A stretch of 64,000 bases of DNA from JAGHKQ01 sp041920565 (GTDB taxonomy: Bacteria; Bacillota; Bacilli; Bacillales; Bacillaceae_G): positions 1 to 64,000 of the forward strand of contig JBHGXS010000022.1 of the NCBI GenBank assembly GCA_041920565.1. The letters are read 5' to 3'. The position numbers were made by a program, and so were the translations under genes. Position 1 is the stretch's first letter. Each line of letters opens with the position of its first letter. The notes beneath the pieces were generated by a model. That model ran no database searches, was not told where the DNA came from, and saw nothing but the letters and a program-made list of their open reading frames with translations. Positions 1 through 8,372 of this stretch are shown here, in pieces.

Positions 1-217
1 TGGTGACAATCATACCGGTTAGCAATCGCTTTTTTTGGTTATTTTTATCGGAAAGCCAAACGCTTGATTGGCGGGCATTAATAATTTTATAGGAAACTTG
101 AGAGGAAAGCTGCTCTTCTGAACTGGCTTTCGGCTTATTCCATTCCCCAATATAAAACGCTGCAAGACTAAACGAAAGACATGCAAGTACCACTAAAAAT
201 AATTTAGTATATTTCAT
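1..217 (-). CDS. N-terminal part of an exported or membrane-anchored protein (cut by window edge)
   Basis: Reading the reverse strand from an ATG at 217 gives 72 codons that run off the left edge. The start has a GAGGG ribosome binding site 8 bases upstream. The first 22 residues (Lys near the start, then a run of Leu, Val, Ala and Phe) form a signal peptide or single membrane anchor; the rest seen so far is polar. There is too little sequence to name a family. It is transcribed away from the kinase gene to the right, with a 120-base gap between them. Confidence 0.6.
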   Translation of the reverse strand, partial: MKYTKLFLVVLACLSFSLAAFYIGEWNKPKASSEEQLSSQVSYKIINARQSSVWLSDKNNQKKRLLTGMIVT

Positions 218-322
218 TATAAATCCCTCGTTTCATTGGATGGTCTTTTCACTTTTTATAGTACAGGACAGACGTAAATTATAGGTTAAGCTGTCGTAAA
301 TTAACGTAAAAATATACATAAG

Positions 323-351
323 AAAAACCAGGAGAATTTACTCCTGGTTTT
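323..351 (-). terminator. Rho-independent terminator of the sensor kinase gene
   Basis: A perfect nine-base stem (AACCAGGAG / CTCCTGGTT) closes a six-base loop and is flanked by A and T runs. The stop codon of the kinase (338-340) sits in the loop, so the last codons form the left arm. Confidence 0.85.
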
Positions 352-1603
352 CGTCATTATACATTGGCAGCGTAATGGTAAACAATGTACCTTGATTCGT
401 GCTTTTTACTTTAATGGTGCCATTGTGATTTTGGATAATTTTTTTAGTGACAGACAATCCGAGACCAGTCCCCTCATCTTTTGTGGAAAAAAATGGATCG
501 AACACATAATCAATAATGGCAGATGGTATTCCTATGCCGTTATCTTCAAAGGTGATGCGGACCTCATCATCTACACGTTTGCTGCTGATGACGATGGTAA
601 GGGGATTTTCGCCCTTTGCATCTAATGCGTTATGAAATAAATTTAAAAAGACTTGAACAAGCTCATGGCGGTCCATTTTGACAAGACACCCGTCCAAGTT
701 TTTATCTAAGTCGTAATGAATTGAAATATTATGCAAAAATACTTCGCTGGCAAGGAGCTGCTGGATGTATTCCTGCAAGAATGTATTAATAGGAAACATT
801 TCCGTCTTTCCTTCACGATCTTTTGTTATGGAAAGAAACTTAGTGATAATGCTGTTGGCACGATCAAGTTCCGGAATGAGAAGATGTTGAAACAAATCCT
901 TAATAGAGTCGGATACATTATCCTGCAAAAATTGCAGGTATCCCCGAACAGTTGTAAGTGGATTTCGAATTTCGTGAGCAATACCGGCAGCTATTCTGCC
1001 TGCCAGTGCAAGCTTCTCAGCTTCCCGTTCTGTATTTAAATAATGAAACACGCTGATCACTCGGAATATTTCGCCGTCTGCGTCCCGAATAATACGATTG
1101 TTACAGATGCCGTAGTTGCGGTCCAGCACTTCTTCATTAAAGAGTTCTCTTCCCGTACGAAGAGATTCCAAGGCCTTAATTTTTTCTTCAGGCAAATCAA
1201 GCAAATATTGAATTGGTTTTCCGATAACTTCTTCTCTGTTAAAACCGAAATCGTCAGCTGCCCGGCGATTGCATAAAGTAATGTTTCCGTTTTTATCAAT
1301 GAATGTAATATGATGAGAAATAGCATCGAAAATAGGGGTAAGCAGTTCCTCTATTTGCTCAAATGGAACGGGAAAATGGTGATTGACATATGTCTTCAGT
1401 ACAGGTGCTTTTTCCTCATATTTTATTTGTTCCAATACAAAAGAAGAATCTTCCTGCCTTTTATGTAATGCCAAGCCGCATTTTGAATCAGTATAGGTTA
1501 AGCCATACGGCAGTTTTTGGATTAAGTTTTGATAAAATTGAACTTGTTTCTCTAATTCTTCAATTCTATCAAGCAAGTTCGTTTTTTCTTCCGTATGCAT
1601 CAT
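338..1603 (-). CDS. PAS-domain sensor histidine kinase
   Basis: The 421-residue protein is a soluble sensor kinase. A short coiled-coil-like N-terminus is followed by a PAS domain (about residues 90-190), a dimerisation/phosphoacceptor domain with the H-box AHEIRNPLT (His at about 210), an N-box, and an ATP-binding domain with DNGIGIP, FDPFFSTK and GTGLGLS motifs. No membrane segment is seen. This layout resembles the cytoplasmic sporulation kinases (KinA/KinE class), but no response regulator is adjacent, which also fits phosphorelay kinases. The ATG at 1603 is preferred over a farther upstream start because GAGGAG lies 9 bases before it. A sporulation role is inference; the kinase family is certain. 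Confidence 0.85.
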   Translation of the reverse strand: MMHTEEKTNLLDRIEELEKQVQFYQNLIQKLPYGLTYTDSKCGLALHKRQEDSSFVLEQIKYEEKAPVLKTYVNHHFPVPFEQIEELLTPIFDAISHHITFIDKNGNITLCNRRAADDFGFNREEVIGKPIQYLLDLPEEKIKALESLRTGRELFNEEVLDRNYGICNNRIIRDADGEIFRVISVFHYLNTEREAEKLALAGRIAAGIAHEIRNPLTTVRGYLQFLQDNVSDSIKDLFQHLLIPELDRANSIITKFLSITKDREGKTEMFPINTFLQEYIQQLLASEVFLHNISIHYDLDKNLDGCLVKMDRHELVQVFLNLFHNALDAKGENPLTIVISSKRVDDEVRITFEDNGIGIPSAIIDYVFDPFFSTKDEGTGLGLSVTKKIIQNHNGTIKVKSTNQGTLFTITLPMYNDENQE

Positions 1604-1795
1604 AAACACGTTCTCCTCGTTTAATAATAGCCACTCTTTCATTTAGTATATCATACTTAATAAGTAATTTTTTTAAAATGGAGGATAGAAAATTCTAGAA
1701 TGGAAAAAAATGAATTTATATAGCAATATAGAAGCTTCGACAACAAAATTCAAGTTTGATAAAATGAAGAAAAATTGGAAAAAGGATGTTTATAT

Positions 1796-2638
1796 ATGAT
1801 CCAAATAGGTTTAACAGGCTGGGGTGATCATGATTCCCTGTATCCTGATAAACAAGCCAGCAAGCATAAATTGCAAATATATAGTACGCATTTTCCGATT
1901 GTAGAAGTGGATAGTTCCTTTTATGCCATGCAGCCGATTCGAAACTATAAAAAATGGATAGAAGAAACGCCTTCAGATTTTTCGTTTATTGTGAAGGCCT
2001 ATCAAGGAATGACGGGTCATATGCGCAGCGACCATCCTTACAGCAGCCTGGATGAAATGTTTGACGTTTTTAAACAATCCATTCAGCCGTTGCAGGAAGC
2101 AGGGAAGCTGAAAATGGTCCTCTTTCAATATCCGCCATGGTTTGATTGTCAGATGAAAAATGTTGAGTTATTAAGATTTACAAAACAGAAAATGGGAGAT
2201 ATACCATCTGCGTTAGAATTTCGGAATCAAACATGGTTTATGCCTGAGTTTCGTCAGAAGACGCTGCAATTTATGGAAAAAGAAGGCTGGATTCATACAA
2301 TTTGTGATGAGCCGCAAGCTGGAATAGGTTCTGTTCCCATAGTCTTGCATCCTACTCATCCGGATGCCACCTTAATTCGTTTTCATGGACGAAACGTCCA
2401 CGGATGGAATCACCATGGAGAAAATTGGCGGGCGGTGCGCTGTTTGTATCGATACAATAAAGAAGAGCTTGCGCAGTGGGTTGATTACTTGCACAAGCTG
2501 CAGCAGCATACGAAGAACATCTATATTTTATTTAACAACAATTCAGGCGGCGATGCGGCTGATAATGCGAAACAATTAATGAAAATGCTGGGACTTACAT
2601 ATGGAGAGCCTCATCCGGAGCAATTGGAGCTTTTTTAA
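1796..2638 (+). CDS. DUF72 family protein (YunF/YecE-like)
   Basis: The 280-residue product begins with the family hallmark IGLTGWGDHDSLYP and continues with VDSSFYAMQP, SFIVKAYQGMTGH, LEFRNQTWF and LIRFHGRN blocks, all typical of the TIM-barrel DUF72 family. The C-terminal block YILFNNNSGGDAADNA is also characteristic. The family has no firmly established biochemical role. The ATG at 1796 is chosen because AAAAGG lies about 10 bases upstream; an in-frame TTG 21 bases earlier has no ribosome binding site. It is monocistronic and followed by its own terminator. Confidence 0.88.
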   Translation: MIQIGLTGWGDHDSLYPDKQASKHKLQIYSTHFPIVEVDSSFYAMQPIRNYKKWIEETPSDFSFIVKAYQGMTGHMRSDHPYSSLDEMFDVFKQSIQPLQEAGKLKMVLFQYPPWFDCQMKNVELLRFTKQKMGDIPSALEFRNQTWFMPEFRQKTLQFMEKEGWIHTICDEPQAGIGSVPIVLHPTHPDATLIRFHGRNVHGWNHHGENWRAVRCLYRYNKEELAQWVDYLHKLQQHTKNIYILFNNNSGGDAADNAKQLMKMLGLTYGEPHPEQLELF

Positions 2639-2650
2639 CAGCAAAAAAAA

Positions 2651-2692
2651 AAAAGCACTGTACAAACAGGGGGGATGCACAGTGCTTTTCTT
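2651..2692 (+). terminator. Rho-independent terminator after the DUF72 gene
   Basis: The arms AAAAGCACTGT and ACAGTGCTTTT enclose a G-rich loop and end in a T tract. Confidence 0.85.
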
Positions 2693-2754
2693 ATATAAAA
2701 AGAGGGGTAATACTTTCACGAGTGTGAAATTGCTTGATGCTGGTTATAAATAAA

Positions 2755-2769
2755 TGATAATGATTATCA
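2755..2769. promoter_or_regulatory. Fur box 1 (upstream of the lipoprotein/di-heme pair)
   Basis: The 15-mer TGATAATGATTATCA is a perfect 7-1-7 inverted repeat matching the Bacillus Fur consensus. It lies about 70 bases upstream of the predicted -35 of the 2929 gene. Confidence 0.85.
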
Positions 2770-2839
2770 TTTTCTTTGTCAATACTTTTTATAAAATAAA
2801 TTTTTACACACGAAAAAATGTAATTTTTTTATGAAACTG

Positions 2840-2869
2840 TTTACAAGGAAAATAGTTTCATACTATAAT
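2840..2869 (+). promoter_or_regulatory. SigA-type promoter of the 2929 gene
   Basis: TTTACA (2840-2845) and TATAAT (2864-2869) are separated by 18 bases. The -35 lies between the arms of an eight-base inverted repeat (ATGAAACT at 2831, AGTTTCAT at 2854), a possible extra operator. Confidence 0.7.
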
Positions 2870-2883
2870 AATGATGTTTTTAT

Positions 2884-2898
2884 TGATAATAATTATCA
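2884..2898. promoter_or_regulatory. Fur box 2 (just downstream of the promoter)
   Basis: TGATAATAATTATCA is a second perfect 7-1-7 Fur consensus, starting 15 bases after the -10 and so covering the start of the transcript. A Fur dimer here would be expected to block transcription when iron is sufficient. Confidence 0.87.
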
Positions 2899-2928
2899 CT
2901 TTCATTAATAGATTCGCAAGGGGATGGA

Positions 2929-4989
2929 ATGATGGGGAAACCATGGAAGGTTATGACGACAATTGCAGTAGCTTCTTCTTTGCTAATTGCAAGCGGATGT
3001 ACGGAAAAAAAAGCTTCGGGATCGGAAAAAAAATCTACATATAAGGTGCCTGTTACAGATTATGAATTTGATACAGCCGGAAATATGTTTGCTTACGCAG
3101 AATTTGAACTTTCAGGTGAGCCGCTGGCAGAATCATTGGGATTGGATTTAGATTTACTGGATCCGAAAAAAGTGAATAAGCCAACGAAATTTGATTATAC
3201 GGCTGGTATTGAGTCGTATGAGTATTCTGAAGAAGCCATGTATGAAGTGGTTGAAAAATCAGGACTTGGTTTGCATTTGATTCATGGTCCGGTAGTTGAG
3301 AAAATGGCGAAAGAGACTGGAAAGGAAGCTCCAACGTTTCTGGAAGAACGCTTTTATGAAATGGCGGACAGTGTCGGGTATCCAAAAGAAGAAATCTTTG
3401 CTAATATGTATCCCACATTTATGGAGTATGCGAGCGGTGATCCGCATTATACAACAAAAGTAGATACATCGGTATATGCGGAAAATGATGATAAAACATA
3501 CGTCCCTGTATATCAAACAGATTTTAAATCGTTAAGATGGGACAGAGAAAAGATGAGTAAAATTCTTACTCCTTCAGCATATGGAGCAACATTTTTAAAA
3601 CAAACGCTATGGGCGGGAGATTTTTTGGGCGGTTTCCATACAGTGGATACAGATGAGGAATTGGATGCAACTTCTTCTACTCAGGACAGCGACCCTAATA
3701 TCCGTTTAGGGGTCAGCTCGGCAGACGGCATGCAGGGTGTCATTCTTACGGAAGAAATCTGGAATAAGCTTGCTTACATTCGTGATGGATTATTCTATGA
3801 TCCTAACAAAAAAATCTTAACGAGCGGCACGGGTGCAAAATATAATCCAGCGCAAGGATTTGTATACTTGCCTCACGAAATTCGAGTAACGGAAGAGGGA
3901 AGCAGTGCTGCAGCAAAGGCGGGCAGCATGGAAGTAACAGACCCACGCAGTATGCTGAGAGACCAATGGTTAATGCTTTGGCCTGCATCTGAATTTTTTG
4001 GCATGACAGATCAAAGGCCTGAGAACAGCAATGTAAATCCTGCGTTTCGAGCAGTATTTGATGGAAAGCCTTTCGCCAAAGCTGCAGCAGAAAATACTGA
4101 TACGGCAAGCGAGAACGATGTGCAAGCATACGATCCATATTCATTAAACCGTGATGTATTGCTGCAGGTATTCAAAAATGTAGAAGCAATGCATTTTAAT
4201 AAAGAATTGGGAGCCTTTATCAGTGAAAATGACGGAAGAAAACAGGGAGAATATATTGATACATTTGAAGCCGGTTATACAATGGAAGCTCTGCGTATTT
4301 TCCAAAGAGCCATTGATGGTTTGCCGGTCGGCTATGCAAGCGGAGAAGATGCAAAAGGATTAGAGACTCCGGAAGGAAAGCTTGCAATTGAAATGATTCG
4401 TAAACAAGCAGACTTTATGCTGAATGAAATGAAAACAAAAGCCGGTTTTATGGCAAACGGATACGTGGTTGGCAAAGGCCAAGACACGAAGCCGGTACAA
4501 TCGGAAGCACAACTGGGAGCTATTCGCGGATTGACGGCTGCATTTTTAGCAACCAAAGATGAAAAGTATCGTGATGCCGCTCGTGAATTGTACAATTTAG
4601 TAGATACAAAAATGTGGAATAAAGAAGCGCGCGCTTACGAAACGGTAAAAGGAAAAATGCAGTATACGCCTTTTACAGCCGGAAGTGTATCAGCAACGCT
4701 ACGCCTTGCTCTTACAAACTTAAGCAATACTGAAAATGATAAAAAGAAATATCCGTCTCTTGAGCAAGATGTAGTGATCTCTCGTTTTGTGGACTTCTAT
4801 GATCAAGTCATCGACGGACCTTCCTTAAAAGAAGGAATGCAAGTCAGCGAATTTTGGGATACAGGCGATTTCTATAAAAAAGGAAGCAAATTAGGCAATA
4901 CGGACAAAGATACGGTTCCTCAAGTACAAGCGGGACACGGAAAATACGGTATTGCTCCCATTCTGGTAAATGTAGAACTAAAAAAATAA
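2929..4989 (+). CDS. Fur-regulated lipoprotein of unknown function, partner of the di-heme protein
   Basis: The 686-residue product has a classical lipoprotein signal (hydrophobic stretch ending LLIASGC, lipidated Cys near residue 24) and a Ser/Lys-rich linker, so it should be anchored outside the membrane. I do not recognise a named family. The C-terminal half (about 390-650) is rich in amphipathic helices with repeated Trp/Tyr/Glu patterns (for example AGYTMEALRIFQRAI, AQLGAIRGLTAAFLA, AGSVSATLRLAL), which looks like an alpha/alpha-toroid fold. No heme motif is present. It is followed 135 bases later by a di-heme MauG-type lipoprotein without a terminator between them, and it is preceded by two perfect Fur boxes. 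A role in iron-limited growth is inferred from the regulation only. Confidence 0.8.
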   Translation: MMGKPWKVMTTIAVASSLLIASGCTEKKASGSEKKSTYKVPVTDYEFDTAGNMFAYAEFELSGEPLAESLGLDLDLLDPKKVNKPTKFDYTAGIESYEYSEEAMYEVVEKSGLGLHLIHGPVVEKMAKETGKEAPTFLEERFYEMADSVGYPKEEIFANMYPTFMEYASGDPHYTTKVDTSVYAENDDKTYVPVYQTDFKSLRWDREKMSKILTPSAYGATFLKQTLWAGDFLGGFHTVDTDEELDATSSTQDSDPNIRLGVSSADGMQGVILTEEIWNKLAYIRDGLFYDPNKKILTSGTGAKYNPAQGFVYLPHEIRVTEEGSSAAAKAGSMEVTDPRSMLRDQWLMLWPASEFFGMTDQRPENSNVNPAFRAVFDGKPFAKAAAENTDTASENDVQAYDPYSLNRDVLLQVFKNVEAMHFNKELGAFISENDGRKQGEYIDTFEAGYTMEALRIFQRAIDGLPVGYASGEDAKGLETPEGKLAIEMIRKQADFMLNEMKTKAGFMANGYVVGKGQDTKPVQSEAQLGAIRGLTAAFLATKDEKYRDAARELYNLVDTKMWNKEARAYETVKGKMQYTPFTAGSVSATLRLALTNLSNTENDKKKYPSLEQDVVISRFVDFYDQVIDGPSLKEGMQVSEFWDTGDFYKKGSKLGNTDKDTVPQVQAGHGKYGIAPILVNVELKK

Positions 4990-5124
4990 TTTCTATTTCA
5001 CAGCTCAAAGATCGATATTTTTCTAGTGCAGCTTTTGTTATTAAGCTTCGCCGCATCAATAAATACCTTAGAGGTCATGACAAAAGCATCACGTTCAAGA
5101 ATACATCCAGAGAAGGGGTGCTAT

Positions 5125-7089
5125 ATGAGAAGAATATATATAGCCCTGCTTACGCTCCTATGTATAGGAGCGTTTGCCGGTTGCAGCGGTAAATTATCAG
5201 CAGGAACAGAGACGATAAAACGGACAAATGCAGCTCACAGCGATAATATTGCAATAAGCCAAGACGGAAAATGGATGTATACCGCTAATATTGATGTTCA
5301 TACGGTGTCTGTCATTGATGTGAAACAAAATAAGGTCGTGGCTGAAATTCCTGTTGGAAAAGAGCCTCGTCAATTGTCCTTAAGTCCTGACGAGTCTCTT
5401 ATTTATGTATCTTGCATGTACGATAATAAAGTAGATGTAGTGTCCATTAAAGAAAGAAAAGTAGTAGAAAGAATACCTGTTGGAATTGAGCCATTCGGCG
5501 TGCTTATCAATCAAGACGGCAGTCTTTTATATGTTTCAAATTTTCGTTCAGGAACAGTGTCAGTAATAGACACAAACAGTAAAAAAGAGATTGAATCTAT
5601 TAAAATCGGCGATCGGCCGCGTACGTTGGCGATAACAGCAGACGGAAAGAAATTATACGTTCCTCATTATTTAGAGGGAAAAATAAGTGTTGTAGATACA
5701 AAAACAAAAACTGTACAAAAAGTCATTACACTTGCTCCTTCTCCTGATAAAGAAGATCATAAGAAAAGTCAAGGGCTACCAAATACACTGGAGCAGTTTG
5801 TCATTGCTCCTGATGGAAAGACGGCATGGATCCCCCATTTACTAACAAATGTAGATACGCCGATTCATTTTGAGGAAACTATTTTTCCGGCAATTTCAGT
5901 TATTGACTTAACAAAAGATGAAGAGCTGACAGACGAGCGGAAGCAATTATTTGAAGCTATTAATGTAAAAGATGTCAAAAACGAGAATATCATTGTTTCT
6001 AATCCATATGATGTTGTGTTTAACAAAAAAGGAACAAAAGCATATGCAGTCATGTCTGGAAGTGAAGATTTAGTTGTTTTTGATCTAAGACGCGGCGGAA
6101 ACGCAACACAAATTGTACGCAGAATTCCTGGTGATAATCCAAGAGGAATTGTTATGACTCTTAAAGAAGACAAGCTGTATGTCCACAATGCAATGAGTCA
6201 TGACCTGGCCCTTATAGATACAGGTGCGGGCAGTGAATATGCCGAAGTAAAAACAAGCGGCAAATCGATAAAGCTTATTCACAAAGACTCCTTATCACCG
6301 TTAGTGCGAGAAGGAAAAACCATCTTTTTCAGCGGCAACAGTGACGAGTTTGCAAACAACATTACGGGAAACAATTGGATGAGCTGTGTTTCTTGTCATA
6401 GTGACGGTGACATAAACGGATTAACGTTAATGACTCCAAGAGGGCAACGTAATATTCCAAGCAATGTCCTTACAACAAAAACAGGCCTATTTATGTGGGA
6501 CGGTTCAAGAGACGACTTTGCAGATTACATTCATACTGTTCAAGGGGAAATGGGCGGGATGATGAATATTGATCCGGGAAAACCGATGCCTGCAGATACA
6601 CAGCATATGTATGATGCGCTCCTTGCATTTTTAGATGATCCAAATTCGTTTCCGGTGCCGAAAAGCCCGTACAGACAAAAAGACGGCAGCTTAACCTCTC
6701 TTGCAATAGAAGGAGAACAGCTGTTTAATGGAAAAGGAAATTGCTTAAGCTGTCACGGGGGTGAATATTTTACCGCCAGTGTAAACGCCGTGGATGCAAA
6801 CGGTAAGTTGACCACTGCCAATACAAGTTACTTATATAATATCGGTACAGCTAACAATTACGATCAAGCCTATGGCGGGGATGCTAGGGGAGAGTTCCAA
6901 AATACTCGCGATAAAGGCTTGTTTGATCCTCCGACTTTACGGGGAGTTTGGGCTACGGCGCCTTATTTGCATGATGGAAGCGCAAAAACGATTGAAGAAG
7001 CCATTCAAAAGCATCAATACAAAGAAAAAGAAGGATTATCCACCCAAGAAATTCAAGCTATTGCTCAATACGTACGCTCGATAGAATAA
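5125..7089 (+). CDS. Lipoprotein with YVTN beta-propeller and di-heme MauG/cytochrome c peroxidase domain
   Basis: The 654-residue product starts with a lipoprotein signal (LLCIGAFAGC). Residues about 35-400 form a YVTN-type beta-propeller with repeated units such as VSVIDVKQNKVVAEIPVG and YVSNFRSGTVSVIDT. Residues about 410-654 are a bacterial cytochrome c peroxidase/MauG domain with two heme c attachment motifs, CVSCH (421-425) and CLSCH (540-544), and the family signature LRGVWATAPYLHDGS. The family either reduces peroxide or oxidises a protein partner, as MauG does. The ATG at 5125 has GAAGGGG before it; longer in-frame starts do not. It is the second gene of the Fur-controlled unit and needs cytochrome c maturation, which the res genes in this window would supply. 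Confidence 0.9.
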   Translation: MRRIYIALLTLLCIGAFAGCSGKLSAGTETIKRTNAAHSDNIAISQDGKWMYTANIDVHTVSVIDVKQNKVVAEIPVGKEPRQLSLSPDESLIYVSCMYDNKVDVVSIKERKVVERIPVGIEPFGVLINQDGSLLYVSNFRSGTVSVIDTNSKKEIESIKIGDRPRTLAITADGKKLYVPHYLEGKISVVDTKTKTVQKVITLAPSPDKEDHKKSQGLPNTLEQFVIAPDGKTAWIPHLLTNVDTPIHFEETIFPAISVIDLTKDEELTDERKQLFEAINVKDVKNENIIVSNPYDVVFNKKGTKAYAVMSGSEDLVVFDLRRGGNATQIVRRIPGDNPRGIVMTLKEDKLYVHNAMSHDLALIDTGAGSEYAEVKTSGKSIKLIHKDSLSPLVREGKTIFFSGNSDEFANNITGNNWMSCVSCHSDGDINGLTLMTPRGQRNIPSNVLTTKTGLFMWDGSRDDFADYIHTVQGEMGGMMNIDPGKPMPADTQHMYDALLAFLDDPNSFPVPKSPYRQKDGSLTSLAIEGEQLFNGKGNCLSCHGGEYFTASVNAVDANGKLTTANTSYLYNIGTANNYDQAYGGDARGEFQNTRDKGLFDPPTLRGVWATAPYLHDGSAKTIEEAIQKHQYKEKEGLSTQEIQAIAQYVRSIE

Positions 7090-7122
7090 GAAGCACTGTT
7101 TGCATGTGCTTCTTTCTCTTTT
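7089..7122 (+). terminator. Terminator of the Fur-regulated two-gene unit
   Basis: The arms AGAAGCAC and GTGCTTCT are followed by a pyrimidine/T-rich tail immediately after the di-heme gene stop. Confidence 0.75.
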
Positions 7123-7167
7123 CATAAAAACATAATATGATAAAAGAAATGAACAACGGGTGATAGA

Positions 7168-7386
7168 ATGAAAGAGGAAAAAATAGAAGAGCAAATAGAA
7201 CGAATCATAAGCAGTCATTCAGGCAATATCAACTTCCAGTACATTTATAAAGCATTACTGGAAAGTCAAATTATTTCAGAAGGACGAGAAGACTTGAAGC
7301 AGGTCATTTCCATTATGAGAAAGGTAAAGGTTGATGGAGAGACGGCAGGGTTGTATATTTGTCCGTTGAACAAAAAAGAGAAATGA
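7168..7386 (+). CDS. Small hypothetical protein (72 aa)
   Basis: A 72-residue, charged, mostly helical protein with no signal peptide or membrane segment. The ATG has GGGTGA seven bases upstream and the frame runs cleanly into a terminator hairpin. I do not recognise the family. It stands alone between the di-heme gene and convergent small genes. Confidence 0.6.
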   Translation: MKEEKIEEQIERIISSHSGNINFQYIYKALLESQIISEGREDLKQVISIMRKVKVDGETAGLYICPLNKKEK

Positions 7387-7416
7387 GCAGCACTTTAGCT
7401 GCTCATTTCTTATTTA
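7381..7416. terminator. Bidirectional terminator between convergent small genes
   Basis: AAATGAGCAGC and GCTGCTCATTT form a long stem with A-rich and T-rich flanks on both sides, serving the 72-aa gene and the convergent 64-aa gene. Confidence 0.8.
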
Positions 7417-7604
7417 GGCACTATTTGATAATTTTTTAAGTCAAAAGGAGTTACTTGGCGAATAAATTCCTTCGTGATGAGATTTTGAATCAAACTGCTT
7501 TCTGTAAGAGTTATACCGTGCTTCTTTTTTGTTTGCTGCTGCAAAATATGCAGTTTTTCCGCAATTTCCTTTGTTACTTCAATGTTTAGCGTAATAGTTT
7601 CCAT
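7410..7604 (-). CDS. Small ribbon-helix-helix-like protein (64 aa)
   Basis: The protein begins with a short beta-like stretch (METITLNIEVTKEIAEKL) followed by two helices, the pattern of ribbon-helix-helix (CopG/Arc-type) DNA-binding proteins. No further domain is present. The start at 7604 is chosen because GAGGGGTGAG precedes it; the ATG three codons earlier overlaps that site. A DNA-binding role is inferred from the pattern and not certain. It lies next to a recombinase-like gene, suggesting an accessory islet. Confidence 0.55.
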   Translation of the reverse strand: METITLNIEVTKEIAEKLHILQQQTKKKHGITLTESSLIQNLITKEFIRQVTPFDLKNYQIVPK

Positions 7605-7722
7605 TTCTCTCACCCCTCATTATTAAAGTAACATGCTTGTTTTGTAGAATTGTGTCGCAATTTGAAGCAAGAGAAGAAAAAATAGAGAGGGAATGTATGG
7701 AAAATGTTAGTCAGGGAGTGCA

Positions 7723-8250
7723 TTAAGCTACTCCAATATATTTTAAAGTAATGAAAGGAGTTGAGTGGCTAAAAAAGTGTTGTAAAAAGGCAATATCCAC
7801 TCCCGATTGATATACTTGATATCCCCATGTTTTTCGCAGTGTATGAGAACTAATGCCGTCAAGTCCTGCTTCTTTTGCAGCTTTATTCAAAACATACCAA
7901 GCGTGCTGGCGAGTGATGGGGCCGCTTCCTTTTTGCGATTTTAGAAGCGGTTCGTCTCCTTTTGCATATTTGCGTTCTTGTAAGTACGCTGAAAGTGCTT
8001 GCTCCAACTCCTTGTTTACAGCAAACCATTTTTGTTTTTTCGTTTGCTCATTGTAAAATGAAATGGAATGGCGAATGTTTTTTTGATCATCTAAAATATC
8101 CTTTATTTTTAGTTGAAGAATCTCACTGACTTTTAAACCAGAGTTAATGGAAAGTGCAAATAATAATGCATCACGCTTTGAAGAGCTCTCGAGGATTTTC
8201 TTCATTTGCTCCAATTTGCTTTTATTTTGGATTGGCTGTCCACTGTTCAT
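7723..8250 (-). CDS. Short tyrosine recombinase/integrase-family protein
   Basis: The 175-residue protein is essentially the catalytic half of a phage-integrase family protein, without a core-binding domain. It shows the Arg-I box as SGLKVSEIL, the HxxR box as SHTLRKTWGY, a later FFSHST, and the nucleophile region LKYIG close to the C-terminus. The first catalytic Arg is replaced by Lys, so activity is doubtful. The ATG at 8250 follows GGAAGGAGA. No attachment repeat was recognised around it. Similar short integrase-like proteins without known function occur in Bacillus genomes. Confidence 0.78.
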   Translation of the reverse strand: MNSGQPIQNKSKLEQMKKILESSSKRDALLFALSINSGLKVSEILQLKIKDILDDQKNIRHSISFYNEQTKKQKWFAVNKELEQALSAYLQERKYAKGDEPLLKSQKGSGPITRQHAWYVLNKAAKEAGLDGISSHTLRKTWGYQVYQSGVDIAFLQHFFSHSTPFITLKYIGVA

Positions 8251-8341
8251 TTCTATTCTCCTTCCCATATTAATACATAGGTTTTATTAACCTCAATATA
8301 ACGATTGCATGTGTATTTTGTGTGAATTTTGAGTGAAAAAT

Positions 8342-8372
8342 AAAAACGTACAGATGGCTTCTGCACGTTTTT
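8342..8372 (-). terminator. Terminator of the orphan histidine kinase gene
   Basis: On the minus strand, AAAACGTGCAG and CTGTACGTTTT pair (one G-T) around a short loop and are followed by Ts. Confidence 0.75.

Noticed and set aside
7410..8250. Prophage or integrative element around the recombinase-like gene
   Set aside because: No attachment-site repeats, tRNA target or phage genes were seen nearby, and the catalytic Arg is missing.
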